DNA from: Sphingomonas sp. SRS2
Lineage (GTDB): Bacteria > Pseudomonadota > Alphaproteobacteria > Sphingomonadales > Sphingomonadaceae
Assembly (NCBI RefSeq): GCF_000971055.1
Contig: NZ_LARW01000063.1
Span: 1-57,328, forward strand
Direction of reading: 5' to 3'
Length of the DNA: 57,328 bases
Shown piece by piece: positions 1 through 7,994 of the stretch (within the stretch, counting starts at the first letter, position 1; each line of letters opens with the position of its first letter). The translations under genes and the position numbers were made by a program. A model generated the notes under the pieces. The model did no database searches. It was not told where the DNA came from and was given only the letters and a program-made list of their open reading frames with translations.

Positions 1-122
1 CCTGCCCGATAGCCGGAATATGGATGGTATTATCGCAGCGGAGAGCCGCATGCAGTGAAAGCTGCACGTGCGGTTCGGCGGGGGGATCAGGGCTGACTCT
101 CTGAGCAGCACCAATCCTACCC
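1..122 (+). mobile_element. 3' end of a group II intron (domains V and VI)
   Basis: Bases 43-76 fold as a group II intron domain V: they begin GAGCCGC, have a GAAA tetraloop closed by a U-G pair on a GCAG/CTGC stem, and end GTGCGGTTC with the usual bulge before the lower stem. A weaker domain VI-like hairpin follows, and the intron probably ends near the CCTAC at 115-119. The reverse transcriptase/maturase would lie to the left, outside the window. Domain V is seen directly; the exact 3' boundary is inferred and could be off by a few bases. Confidence 0.75.
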
Positions 123-136
123 GACTGAGCGAAAAC

Positions 137-466
137 ATGGGACCGTGCGAGGCCGACTGCCCTGCTTCGATCCTCGACCTCCTCTCGCCGACCGACAACA
201 AGCATGCTCTCGACTGGCGCGAACGGTGCCGCGCCAACATCGCCCGGCGCGCGCGCAAGCTCTCGGACGGCGACCGCATCCGGCTCGAGCAGCCGGTCAC
301 CTTCAGCGACGGCCACGTCGCGCAGGAGTTCGTGGTCTGCAAGCGCCAACGCAGCCTCATGTTGCGCGACCCGGCCAACGGCTGCTTCTATCGGATCAGC
401 CGGCTCATGGAGCGGGCCTGGTCGATCGTGCCCGTCACCAAAATCCACAAGACGGTGTTCGCCTGA
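137..466 (+). CDS. hypothetical protein next to the group II intron
   Basis: A 109-residue basic cytoplasmic protein with no family that I recognise. The frame is open further upstream to position 68, but that part is intron sequence, so the ATG at 137 (preceded by a weak GAGCGA) is the better start. It contains DWRERCRANIARRAR near residue 27 and an Arg/Lys-rich C-terminal half. No signal peptide or membrane segment is visible. It is the first of three closely spaced genes running into the thermonuclease-like gene. The intron lies immediately upstream, so the intron may have separated the gene from its promoter. Confidence 0.55.
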   Translation: MGPCEADCPASILDLLSPTDNKHALDWRERCRANIARRARKLSDGDRIRLEQPVTFSDGHVAQEFVVCKRQRSLMLRDPANGCFYRISRLMERAWSIVPVTKIHKTVFA

Positions 467-506
467 GCATCAATCCGTATATCCTCGTGATGAAGTGGAT
501 CATGTC

Positions 507-713
507 ATGACAATCGCCATCGAAAGGAACGGCCTCTCCTCCAAGCGCGGACTGCTCTGCAGTCGCGAGAACGCCATGCGCGTCGCGGGCCGGATCTTCG
601 ATCATTCCCAGGAACGGGTCAGCATCCTGCGCACCGCGGACCCGCTGCAACCCTTCCGTGTATCAACCGACCCGGCGACGCCGGGCCTCATCGTGCTCGA
701 AATGGTCGCATGA
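507..713 (+). CDS. small hypothetical protein
   Basis: A 68-residue protein starting MTIAIERNGLSSKRGLL. The stop codon overlaps the start of the following thermonuclease-like gene in an ATGA arrangement (710-713), so the two are probably translationally coupled. I recognise no domain. The high GC at third codon positions and the tight coupling are the main reasons to accept it as a gene. Confidence 0.55.
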   Translation: MTIAIERNGLSSKRGLLCSRENAMRVAGRIFDHSQERVSILRTADPLQPFRVSTDPATPGLIVLEMVA

Positions 714-1216
714 ACCGCCTTGTCGTCCTGGCGCTTCTGCTGGCGGCCGCCAGCACGCCTAGCGATGCCGCCGAGGACACCTCGTTCAGCGCCAAGGCGC
801 GCGCCCTCGACGGCGATACGGTCGCCACCGACTTCCGTCTGCTCGGCGTCGATGCGTTCGAACGGCGTCAGCTATGCGAACGCGCCGGCGCCTGCTGGGA
901 ATGCGGCAAGGCCGCGCAGGATCTCGCCGCGCGCACCTTACGAGGCGGCGACGCGCAGATCCGCCTGTCTTCGCGCTCGAGCTATGGCCGCCCGGTGGCC
1001 ACCGTCTCGATAGATGGTAGAGACCTCGGCGAAGTCATGATCTCCGCCGGACTCGCCATTCCGCAGCCGCAATATCTGCGGTCCGATCCCGCACGCTCCG
1101 CGCGCTACACGGCCGCGTTCGCCCAGGCGCAGCGGCAACGCGCCGGAGCCTTCGCCGGAAGCTGGCTGGAACCCGCCCGGTGGCGGCGCGGCGAGCGGCT
1201 AACCTGCGAACGGTGA
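710..1216 (+). CDS. thermonuclease (SNase)-like secreted protein
   Basis: A 168-residue protein with an N-terminal signal peptide (MNRLVVLALLLAAASTPSDA, cleavage near residue 20). It is followed by a staphylococcal-nuclease-like core: DGDTV at about residue 34, RLLGVDAFER at about 43, a GKAAQ segment, and YGRPVATVSIDGRDLGEVMI. SNase family members are Ca-dependent secreted or periplasmic nucleases. Only part of the catalytic Arg/Glu set can be matched by eye, so activity is uncertain. The start overlaps the previous gene by 4 nt. A degraded copy of its last ~150 bases lies at 4696-4790. Confidence 0.7.
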   Translation: MNRLVVLALLLAAASTPSDAAEDTSFSAKARALDGDTVATDFRLLGVDAFERRQLCERAGACWECGKAAQDLAARTLRGGDAQIRLSSRSSYGRPVATVSIDGRDLGEVMISAGLAIPQPQYLRSDPARSARYTAAFAQAQRQRAGAFAGSWLEPARWRRGERLTCER

Positions 1217-1574
1217 GGGCGGGGACAAGACAACCGGCTCGATCGCCACATAGGGCCGAACAAGGCGCCGAGCGGGAATCGCCTGACTTTCGCACACTGC
1301 GGAATGACCGGCTCGGGCCGATAGGCGAATGTCCGGATTGGAGCCGGGTCGCGGGGACAACCGACGCTCGCGCGGGGGTCGGCAGCCGACCAGACCCGGT
1401 CGTTCAAATCGACCATCTTCTACGTCTGCTCCTAACAGAAGCTGCCGATGGAATGCTTCGGAGCGGGCTGCCAGGAAGCTGCAGGCCCTGTGAGCATGTT
1501 CGCTCTCCGTTCTTGAGAGGCATGTCGGCGCCGGTAGCGCTCTCGCAAACGCGGCACGCGAACGCGCTGCTCAG
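1217..1574. other. gap without a convincing gene
   Basis: This 358-base stretch between convergent genes holds no frame with convincing protein character. Its first ~35 bases, just after the thermonuclease stop, resemble the bases after the remnant at 4768, so the duplicated unit extends slightly past the gene. I see no terminator hairpin with a T-run. Confidence 0.4.
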
Positions 1575-2033
1575 TCAGATATAGAGCTTATAACCTATAT
1601 GCGTGGGTTGAAATCCCAATCGATCATAGAAACGATGTGCATCCGGCCGGGCCTTATCTGTGGTCAGTTGGACGAGGGTGCAGCCACGCTCCTGACAGGT
1701 TTCGATCGCCCATGTGAACATGGCCTCACCGATATGTTCGCTCCGTCGCTCCTTTGCGACGCGCACGGCCTCAATCTGGCCTCGCATCGAACCACCGCGT
1801 GACAATCCGGGAATGAAGGAAAGCTGGAGCGTGCCGATAACGGCACCTTCGTCGTCGGCGACGACGAGAAGCTGGTTCGGATCAGCCTCGATCTGCGCGA
1901 ACGCAGATGTGTACTGAGGTGATACTCCGTTACCCGCGCTTTCCCGCCCTGCGCCCAAGATGTCATCGGCTAGAAGATCGATTATTGCGGGAAGATCGAC
2001 AGAGGTTGCTCGTCGGTAGATAATTTCAGCCAC
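1575..2033 (-). CDS. GNAT family N-acetyltransferase
   Basis: A 152-residue single-domain acetyltransferase. It begins MAEIIYRRATSVDLPAIIDLL, typical of GNAT beta1-alpha1. It has the central strand GAVIGTLQLSFIPG, then an acetyl-CoA loop region around VRVAKERRSEHIGEAMFTWA, where R-x-x-x-IGxAM stands in for the usual R-G-x-G-I-G/A. It ends with the motif B segment ARPDAHRFYDRLGF and GYKLYI. The length is normal for the family. The substrate cannot be told. It runs against its neighbours and sits among decayed genes, so it is probably a separate cargo gene. Confidence 0.85.
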   Translation of the reverse strand: MAEIIYRRATSVDLPAIIDLLADDILGAGRESAGNGVSPQYTSAFAQIEADPNQLLVVADDEGAVIGTLQLSFIPGLSRGGSMRGQIEAVRVAKERRSEHIGEAMFTWAIETCQERGCTLVQLTTDKARPDAHRFYDRLGFQPTHIGYKLYI

Positions 2034-2171
2034 GAGAAACCCTCAAAACTGGCTACGATTATGATTGCTGTCCGCCCAGCTTAGCGGACGAAAAGCCGAT
2101 GACCACCCCTTCGACGCCACGACCCGGGAAGTGTTTCGTAACACCTCCCCTGTTGTGGGAAGATATGTAAT

Positions 2172-3408
2172 ATCGCAATCTCGATCTGAACCGCGACTAT
2201 GCCAAGCTCGATGCGCCGGAAAACGCGCGCGATCGTGAGGCTGCTGCGCGATCTTGATCCCGCGCTCGACATGGATTTCCACGTTAGCGATGGCTTCGAC
2301 CACCAGTATGATATCACCTTCACCTATGCGGGTTGGGAAAAATATGCCCGGCACCGCGCTACGGCTGATTGGCTGGAGCAGCGCTTCGACCCAGTCGTCA
2401 GAGATGACCTTCGGCGCGCCGGGCACATCCCCGGCGTTTATCCCAGCGCGGTCGATGCCCATGATCCCGCCAAGGGCATTCGGTTCAGCCCGGAAGGGCC
2501 GCGCTATTCCACCGGCTATGGCGACTTCATCGGCGTGCCGACCGTGTTGGTCTAGAACCATGCGCTGAAGCCGTATCGCCAGCGTGTATTGGGCAGCTAC
2601 GTATTGATGGAGGCAGCATTGCGCCTCGCGGGCGAGGACGCACAGCGCATCGCCGACGCCAAGGCGACGGATCGCTCCGCTCGCCAGGCCGAACTGATGA
2701 CCCGGTGGCAGCCGGCGCAGCAGCCGTCGGCTTCATCGACGCATTCAAGAGCGTGGCGTTCGAAACCTATCGCTTCCCCGCGTCAGGCCGGCTTGAACAG
2801 CGCTGGCTCGGCCGCCCGATCCACTTCAGAATGCCGATCATCGGCCAGACCGCGACCGAACAGGCGAAGTTGCCCACGGCATGGTGGGTGCTCGCGGGAC
2901 AGACCGAGGTCGTCGAACGGCTCACGCTGCACGGCATCCGCTTCGAGGTGATCCCAAGGCCGCGCACATTGACGTTCGACCATGTCCGGATCCTCGATCC
3001 GAAACTGAAGCTAACGAGCGAAGGGCGGATACCGGTTGAAGCCCGCCTTGTGCACGAAGATCGCACCACGACACTTCCGGCCGGCACCTTACGGGTGCCC
3101 AGCGATCAGCCGCTTGACCTCCTTGCGGCCGTACTTCTGGAACCGAAAGTCAGGATTCGCTGTTTGCATGGGGCCTCTTCCATGCTGCGCTGCAGCCGGG
3201 GCCGGGCATCGAGGATTCTGTTCTCGCGCCAATGGCAGACCGGCTTCTGGAACAAGATGTCAAGGTGAAAGCCGAGTTTGAAGAAAAGCTGGCAACCAAT
3301 CGCGCGTTTGCCAATGATCCGGATGCACGTCTCGCTTGATTGGCTCACCGGCTTTTACCGACAGATCCGTATTCCGCACGCTATCCAGTCATGCGCGAAA
3401 GATGGTGA
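2172..3408 (+). pseudogene. M14 family carboxypeptidase, decayed
   Basis: Pieces of one zinc carboxypeptidase-like protein read in order through changing frames. NLDLNRDYAKLDAPE is at about 2176-2225. DMDFHVSDGFDHQYDITF to YGDFIGVPTVLV is in the next frame, up to an in-frame TAG at 2553-2555 where a GAG (V-E-NHALKPYRQ) is expected. The reading goes on to about 2700, shifts frame to LEQRWLGRP...AWWVLAGQ...GTLRVPSDQPL, then shifts again near 3140 to DSLFAWGLFHAALQPGPG, and ends RYPVMRERW before a TGA at 3406-3408. The N-terminal part is missing. With at least three frameshifts and two stops it cannot make the enzyme. Confidence 0.85.
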
Positions 3409-3974
3409 GCAGTTTGGCGACTGTTGCCATCCGGAGTGGGATGAAACGGCGACAGGAGCTTGAGCAACCAAGCCAACAAGGTCACCCTTCAAATGGCGAA
3501 GGGCACGCCGAAAAGCCGGCCTTAGGCATTGGGTGTGGTTTCAGGCATCTCCATGGTCATTCTCCTATCGCGACATTGGCATCTGCGAGAGGATTGCCGA
3601 CGAGAACGCGCAGGAGTGGCTTCTGGAGCTCTTGCCGATCTGACGCAGACGTTCGCATCCGAGGAGGCGATGTTTGGCCCCGACAAGAGCTGCCGGTTGA
3701 TATGGTCAAGGGCACCTTTCGGTTACGCGCCCCATTCTGGTCATGGTCGGAACCACCACGAGCACCCCAATCCCGTCATGGCTAGGCGATCAGTGGTGCG
3801 ACAGTGTCGACCTGCGCTTGATACGCGATTGAAGGCCCAAATTCCTGGGTCATGTTCGTTGGAGCGAAACGTCACATAACACCATAAGCCGCCGTTACGC
3901 CTTACATTTACGAACGACTGCTTCGTTCCAGACGCCCGTGTTCGGCTCTTTCCCGAAAACGGGCGCGATTGGGC
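3409..3974. other. gap of scrambled sequence
   Basis: No intact gene is supported. One frame near 3569-3640 reads YRDIGICERIADENAQEWL and then stops, which looks like a short scrap of coding DNA without a recognisable family. The stretch lies between two decayed genes and is best seen as rearrangement debris. Confidence 0.35.
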
Positions 3975-4098
3975 TCAGATCTCAGTGTTTTCGGCAAGGG
4001 CAAGCACGTTCTCTACGTCGATCCCGAGATAGCGCACCGTATTTTCTATCTTGTTATGACCGAGAAGGATTTGGACCGCCCGCAGATTTCCCGTCAAT
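3975..4098 (-). pseudogene. tyrosine recombinase C-terminal remnant
   Basis: The minus-strand reading TGNLRAVQILLGHNKIENT, then VRYLGIDVENVLALAENTEI, is the C-terminal end of a phage-type tyrosine recombinase. It contains the catalytic LLGH histidine segment and the VRYLGI nucleophile-tyrosine segment. The frame is open upstream to 4217, but residues before the TGNLRAV segment do not match the family, so the fusion point is near 4098. Only about 40 residues survive, and no catalytic arginine motif remains. It marks an old integration or excision event. Confidence 0.75.
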
Positions 4099-4109
4099 GG
4101 CCGTAATTC

Positions 4110-4286
4110 TTGACTACAAGCTTGAATGACGGCTTTGTCCCACCACTCGTTATTCGGGACGGTGAGATGGTATTCAACCTCTCCCAAATATGCGCGCAAA
4201 TGTGGAGCGACAAACATTTGTCGAACGGCGGCCCGTTCATTTCCGACGAACTGGCGAATGTGCTTAAGCAGTCAGGCCTTACTTGA
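4110..4286 (+). other. possible short coding remnant
   Basis: A 58-codon frame from a TTG reads DGFVPPLVIRDGEMVFNLSQ and ends ELANVLKQSGLT before TGA. Its composition is protein-like, but it has no clear start, no ribosome binding site and no family that I recognise. It overlaps the opposite-strand integrase debris. It is probably the tail of a gene whose front was lost. The following 4287-4690 shows nothing. Confidence 0.25.
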
Positions 4287-4695
4287 TTGAGCCTGAGCGA
4301 ACATGGCGTGGAAACCGTCGCGTGATGGCTGCTTCGCAATCAGTATGACGACACACACATGAATCGCGCCGCTGATGGTCCATCTCGATCACTGGCACAC
4401 CGTTGCCTCAATCCGGTTGCGCGAAAAACACTGTCGGATTGGGAAAGTGTCCGGCAACCCGATTTCGAGGGATTTCCGTCACCCTAGATCAACACCCGCT
4501 ACACCTTGTCCAGCGTAACGTCGTCGGGCCGGTGATCATGGAGCTCGGCAGTGCTGGGAGAACTGTGGTTCGCCATCGCCACGGCCGTCTCGATCCCGGC
4601 TGCGCCGGCATGCCAACGCACCGTGAACGCGCTTCGCTGAGGAGAATGGATGTCAATCGTCCGCAACATATGAGGTCCCATCACGAAGGCTCGGC

Positions 4696-4790
4696 GCACT
4701 ACACCGACGCGTTCGCCGAGGCGCAGTAACGACGCGCCGAGAGGCTAACCTGCGAACGCTGAAGGCGGGCACCAGACAGCCGGCACCGGA
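4696..4790 (+). repeat. decayed partial copy of the thermonuclease gene end
   Basis: The reading AHYTDAFAEAQ here matches RYTAAFAQAQ of the gene at 710-1216. A deletion of about 55 bases follows, then the shared tail GGCTAACCTGCGAACG and related bases beyond the stop. An in-frame TAA directly after the matching block shows it is non-functional. The two copies lie in the same direction about 3.5 kb apart, so the M14 and integrase debris lies between direct repeats. Confidence 0.7.
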
Positions 4791-4840
4791 CAAGGGATAA
4801 ACCAAGAGGGCGCGCGACCGAGGCGCCTGCCGCGCGTGCT

Positions 4841-5335
4841 TCAGGCGCTCAGCCCGGGATCGGCCCACCAGGACTGACCCTGCTGAAAATCCTCCGACAT
4901 GGAGACCACCGGGCCATCGGGTTCATCCGCCACATAGGGACGTACGAGAGCCCGGGCCTTGAGCTTGCGCCGGCGCATCTCGCCCGCGATCCGGCCGCGC
5001 GCCTCGAGCAGCTCTTCCAGCCACATCAGATCGTCGATCATCTCGACCACGCCGCGGCCCGCGAGGCAGAAATAGATACAGCGCTGGAAGTCATCGCCGG
5101 CCGGATTGCTGAGGATCGAGGCCAGCTTGCGCTTGCCGCCCTGTTCGCCCTCGTGGATCCAGCTCACCGCCTCGCGAAGTTCGCGGACCGAATAAAAGGC
5201 GTCCTCGACATGCATACCGATCGCCGCATTGGCGATCATCCGCCGGGTCGGGCGGTTCTGCTCGTCCAGGGCCGCATCGCGCAGCGTCACGTCCAGATCG
5301 AAATGGTCAAGATAGCGGGCGGCGGAATCGGTCAT
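4841..5335 (-). CDS. hypothetical protein, divergent from the dpdA-like gene
   Basis: A 164-residue soluble protein starting MTDSAARYLDHFDLDVTLRD. It has a helical middle (VREAVSWIHEGEQGGKRKLASI region, then VVEMIDDLMWLEELLEARGR) and ends WWADPGLSA. I do not recognise a family. Its start is only about 30 bases from the start of the DpdA-like gene on the other strand, so both probably use one divergent promoter region (5336-5364), and a functional link is possible. A GGAGAT ribosome binding site precedes the ATG on the minus strand. Confidence 0.65.
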   Translation of the reverse strand: MTDSAARYLDHFDLDVTLRDAALDEQNRPTRRMIANAAIGMHVEDAFYSVRELREAVSWIHEGEQGGKRKLASILSNPAGDDFQRCIYFCLAGRGVVEMIDDLMWLEELLEARGRIAGEMRRRKLKARALVRPYVADEPDGPVVSMSEDFQQGQSWWADPGLSA

Positions 5336-5364
5336 CGGGTATCTCCTTTCGTAGGGAACGTAAT

Positions 5365-6399
5365 ATGAACACGGGTAGGGTCAAGCCGAGTACGATCGCG
5401 GTCATGATAGGGCTGCCCCATCTGTCCGAGGGCAAGCTGCTCGATCGGGCGAGGCGGCTCCAGCAGCCCGTCCTCATTTCGGCGAACGCTCTGTCGCGCT
5501 GGTCGAGGCGCCGCGGCTGGCGGGAATGGACCGGCTGGTCGTTTCGCCCGCTCGGCAACGCGGCGGGCCTCCACAGCCTCTGCCTCGACAGCGCCGGGTT
5601 CAGTGCGATGGTCACCTACGGCGGATATCCGTGGACCGTGGACGATTATATCCGCCTTGCGGCGGCTTATCCGTTCGGCTGGTGGGCCAGCCTCGACTAT
5701 TGCGTCGAGCATCAGGTCGCCGGCGACCGCGACGAGGTGCTCGACCGAATTTCGCGCACGATCCGGGCCAATATCGAGTGCCGCCTGCGCGGCGACGACC
5801 AAGGGATTCTCGACACCTTCATGCCAGTCATCCAGGGGCGCCTGCCGTCCGACTATGAGCGCTGCGCCGAGGCCCTGTCCTTGACGATTGAGCGGGCAGG
5901 ACTGGTCGGCGTCGGATCCATGTGCAGGCGCCCTATCCACGGGCCCGAAGGTCTGATGGCAGTCGTCGATCATCTCGACCGCGTGCTCCCGCGCCTTACG
6001 CGGTTGCACCTTTTCGGCGTGAAAGGGGAAGCGCTCCCCTATCTTTCAGCCTTCCGCCACCGTGTCGCCTCGATCGACAGCCAGGCTTACGGGGTCGCAG
6101 CCAGGACCGCGGCAAGGCGCCATAACCTCGCGAAGACCGACGCCGTCGTCGCCGATCATATGGAGCACTGGGTCCACACCCAGCATGCGCGCCTGCGCCA
6201 GCCGCAGCGCCAGCTTCCCATGCAGCCGCTGACGCCGGATGCCGGGCCGCCCGACGATCCCTGGGAGGCCGCGATTGCCGAAGCGCGGCAGCAAATCCGC
6301 GAACTCATCGAATCCGGGGAACTCGATCATGACGAGACCACCGCCCAGTGGATCGAGCAATGGGCTGCCGACATCTATCGCGAGCGCATGACGGGCTGA
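5365..6399 (+). CDS. DpdA-like 7-deazaguanine DNA transglycosylase family protein
   Basis: A 344-residue protein with the layout of the TGT/DpdA superfamily, whose DpdA branch exchanges guanine in DNA for a 7-deazaguanine. Visible landmarks are LDSAGF at 74-79 (the first catalytic aspartate), WASLDYC at 107-113, MPVIQG at 153-158, VGVGSMCRRP at 181-190, LHLFGVKG at 214-221, and IDSQAYG at 237-243 with the presumed nucleophile Asp238. The CxC...H zinc site of tRNA TGT is not visible, which favours DpdA over Tgt. The last 90 residues are a charged tail. No preQ0 synthesis genes or other dpd genes are in the window, so its base supply and target are unknown. Transfer to DNA is inferred from the family only. 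Confidence 0.75.
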   Translation: MNTGRVKPSTIAVMIGLPHLSEGKLLDRARRLQQPVLISANALSRWSRRRGWREWTGWSFRPLGNAAGLHSLCLDSAGFSAMVTYGGYPWTVDDYIRLAAAYPFGWWASLDYCVEHQVAGDRDEVLDRISRTIRANIECRLRGDDQGILDTFMPVIQGRLPSDYERCAEALSLTIERAGLVGVGSMCRRPIHGPEGLMAVVDHLDRVLPRLTRLHLFGVKGEALPYLSAFRHRVASIDSQAYGVAARTAARRHNLAKTDAVVADHMEHWVHTQHARLRQPQRQLPMQPLTPDAGPPDDPWEAAIAEARQQIRELIESGELDHDETTAQWIEQWAADIYRERMTG

Positions 6400-6462
6400 G
6401 CCTCGGTTGGGACTGAAAAAAGCTGGAGAACGCGTTAGAGGACCAATGCGGAAGAAAACATT

Positions 6463-6717
6463 ATGCAGGCTTGGACGATTCAGGACGCAAGGGCGCGCTT
6501 CAACGAGATGCTTCAAGCATGCACGGTGAACGGACCCCAGATGATCACCAAGCGAGGTATCGAGGCGGCGGTTCTGGTGCCTGCCGCCGAGTGGCATCGG
6601 TCTCAACGCCGCGTGCGGCCGACACTCAAGGAACTCCTTCTGGCGCCCAGCGGACGTGGCGATCTCGTTATTCCGCCAAGGGGGCGGGGGACACGCCGCC
6701 CGACTTCCTCCTACTGA
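6463..6717 (+). CDS. Phd/YefM-type antitoxin, apparently orphan
   Basis: An 84-residue protein. Residues 1-50 (MQAWTIQDARARFNEMLQAC then GPQMITKRGIEAAVLVPAAEW) are a clear Phd/YefM antitoxin N-terminus, which forms the DNA-binding dimer. The C-terminal part normally folds on the toxin. The stop overlaps an ATG (TGATG at 6715-6719) opening a frame that begins MFLLITDIV, much like the MFLLDTN start of a PIN-domain toxin. That frame loses the PIN pattern within about 12 residues, so the partner toxin appears broken or deleted. The antitoxin may still repress its own promoter. Confidence 0.75.
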   Translation: MQAWTIQDARARFNEMLQACTVNGPQMITKRGIEAAVLVPAAEWHRSQRRVRPTLKELLLAPSGRGDLVIPPRGRGTRRPTSSY

Positions 6718-6884
6718 TGTTCCTCCTCATCACCGATATCGTTTACGTCACCATGTCGCTTCTAGCTGTCGTCGACAGCGCCCCGCTGACGAGACCAGCG
6801 CGTCTTGGCCCGCAGCCAGAGAAGAGAGGGGATGCGAGGGCAACCTGACGGGAGTTAGAGCTCCTGCAGATCGAGGAGCCCCCC

Positions 6885-7190
6885 ATGCCCCACTCCTTCA
6901 TCGTCACCGAGCGGATACCCGTACGCTCGAATCGCGCGGAGGTCCGCAATCCGATCCTCACATTGCCTGCGGTTGCCAAGCTGCGGGCGCTCGACCCTAA
7001 TACGCGCGCACTGCTGCAGGACTTGCTCCTCGAATTGCAGCAGGATGCGAGGCAGCGCGCAGAAACGAGCTGGCGCAGCCGCAAGCCGCCCCTCGCCTCG
7101 TACTGGGCGGCCTGCGGTGTCTATGCGGGTCACATTGCCCGCGCCATCGGACCCGGCGCGGGCCGAATCCGATCAGCCAGGCGGGGATGA
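6885..7190 (+). CDS. hypothetical protein
   Basis: A 101-residue protein starting MPHSFIVTERIPVRSNRAEV, preceded by a good ribosome binding site (GAGGAG 9 bases before ATG). It contains a helical Leu/Gln-rich stretch (LDPNTRALLQDLLLELQQDA) and ends in a basic tail. I recognise no family. The content suggests a small cytoplasmic protein. It converges with the minus-strand PRC-barrel remnant, with only 26 bases between the ends. Confidence 0.6.
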   Translation: MPHSFIVTERIPVRSNRAEVRNPILTLPAVAKLRALDPNTRALLQDLLLELQQDARQRAETSWRSRKPPLASYWAACGVYAGHIARAIGPGAGRIRSARRG

Positions 7191-7216
7191 TCGCAAGGGC
7201 GCTTCGATTGCACACC

Positions 7217-7827
7217 TTAAGCGCTCTGCAGGCTGCCGTCAGTGGTTGACACCATCCGGGGCGCCTCCGCGGGCCAATCTCCTGTTTCGAGGACGGGTGG
7301 CCCCTCGAAACCCGCGAGATCGATCGTGAGGGAGAGTCGCTGCGCGCCGAAGCAGACGACGTCACAAGGAACGGCGCGCAGCGTCTCGTCGATCCCGCCA
7401 ATTCCGCCCCGAGAGATGACCACATAGCTTATCCTCGCCGAGGAGGACTCGACCAAGGCTTCGACCGCGCGTCCGAGACGCCGTCCGTGGCAGTCATCGA
7501 TCTCCATGCCGGCAAGACCGGTCGCGGTGAAAAGCTCATCGCTCGACAGCGGCGGCTGGCCCTATCGGCGGACTTGCCGCCCTCTTCATATCTGCGCTGC
7601 TCACCCAGCCATCGCCACGCGCCCACCATGTTCACGACGGTTAGGAAGCCGTTCGTCGCGAGCAGATTGGTTTGCCCGGTCGAGAGACCCACCAGCGACC
7701 AGCAGATCGATCCGATCGTGAATACGAGGAACCCCGAGCCCGTGACCTTCGCCCCGAGATTGGCCGCGGTCATCATCGCGGCGATCATCGTTGCGATCGA
7801 AGCGATCCAACCCGCGATATCTTCCAT
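7217..7827 (-). pseudogene. membrane-anchored PRC-barrel protein, frameshifted
   Basis: The gene starts at 7827 with MEDIAGWIASIATMIAAMMT. Two membrane segments follow (SIATMIAAMMTAANLGAKV and FLVFTIGSICWSLVGLSTG), then LLATNGFLTVVNMVGAWRWL. The second half lies in another frame (7217-7507 and its upstream extension): TATGLAGMEIDDCHGRRLGR then ISYVVISRGGIGGIDE, which is a PRC-barrel domain. The two halves are normally one protein, and the frame changes near 7540-7580. Either the gene is broken or the sequence has an indel error there. PRC-barrel proteins of this kind are membrane-associated and their ligand is unknown. A GGAGGA ribosome binding site precedes the start. Confidence 0.7.
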
Positions 7828-7994
7828 CCATTTCCTCCGTCGCCCCGGCTCCTCGCTTCGCGAGGACGCAATACACTCTCGATCGCTTGCTGTCGTCTTT
7901 CGGCGACGTGCCCTTCCATCCCGCCGGGCAGAAAAGAGGGAAGCGGGGCTGGGAGCGCGAGCGGAATGACCGCTCGAGATTCCCGGAGGACCCC

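Noticed and set aside
1180-1584. A 134-codon plus-strand frame after the thermonuclease gene
   Set aside because: No ribosome binding site or protein character; it starts inside the previous gene in another frame and has odd Arg/Gly-rich composition.
3529-3879. A 116-codon frame in the scar region
   Set aside because: Composition and lack of start signals fit rearranged debris; no family recognised.
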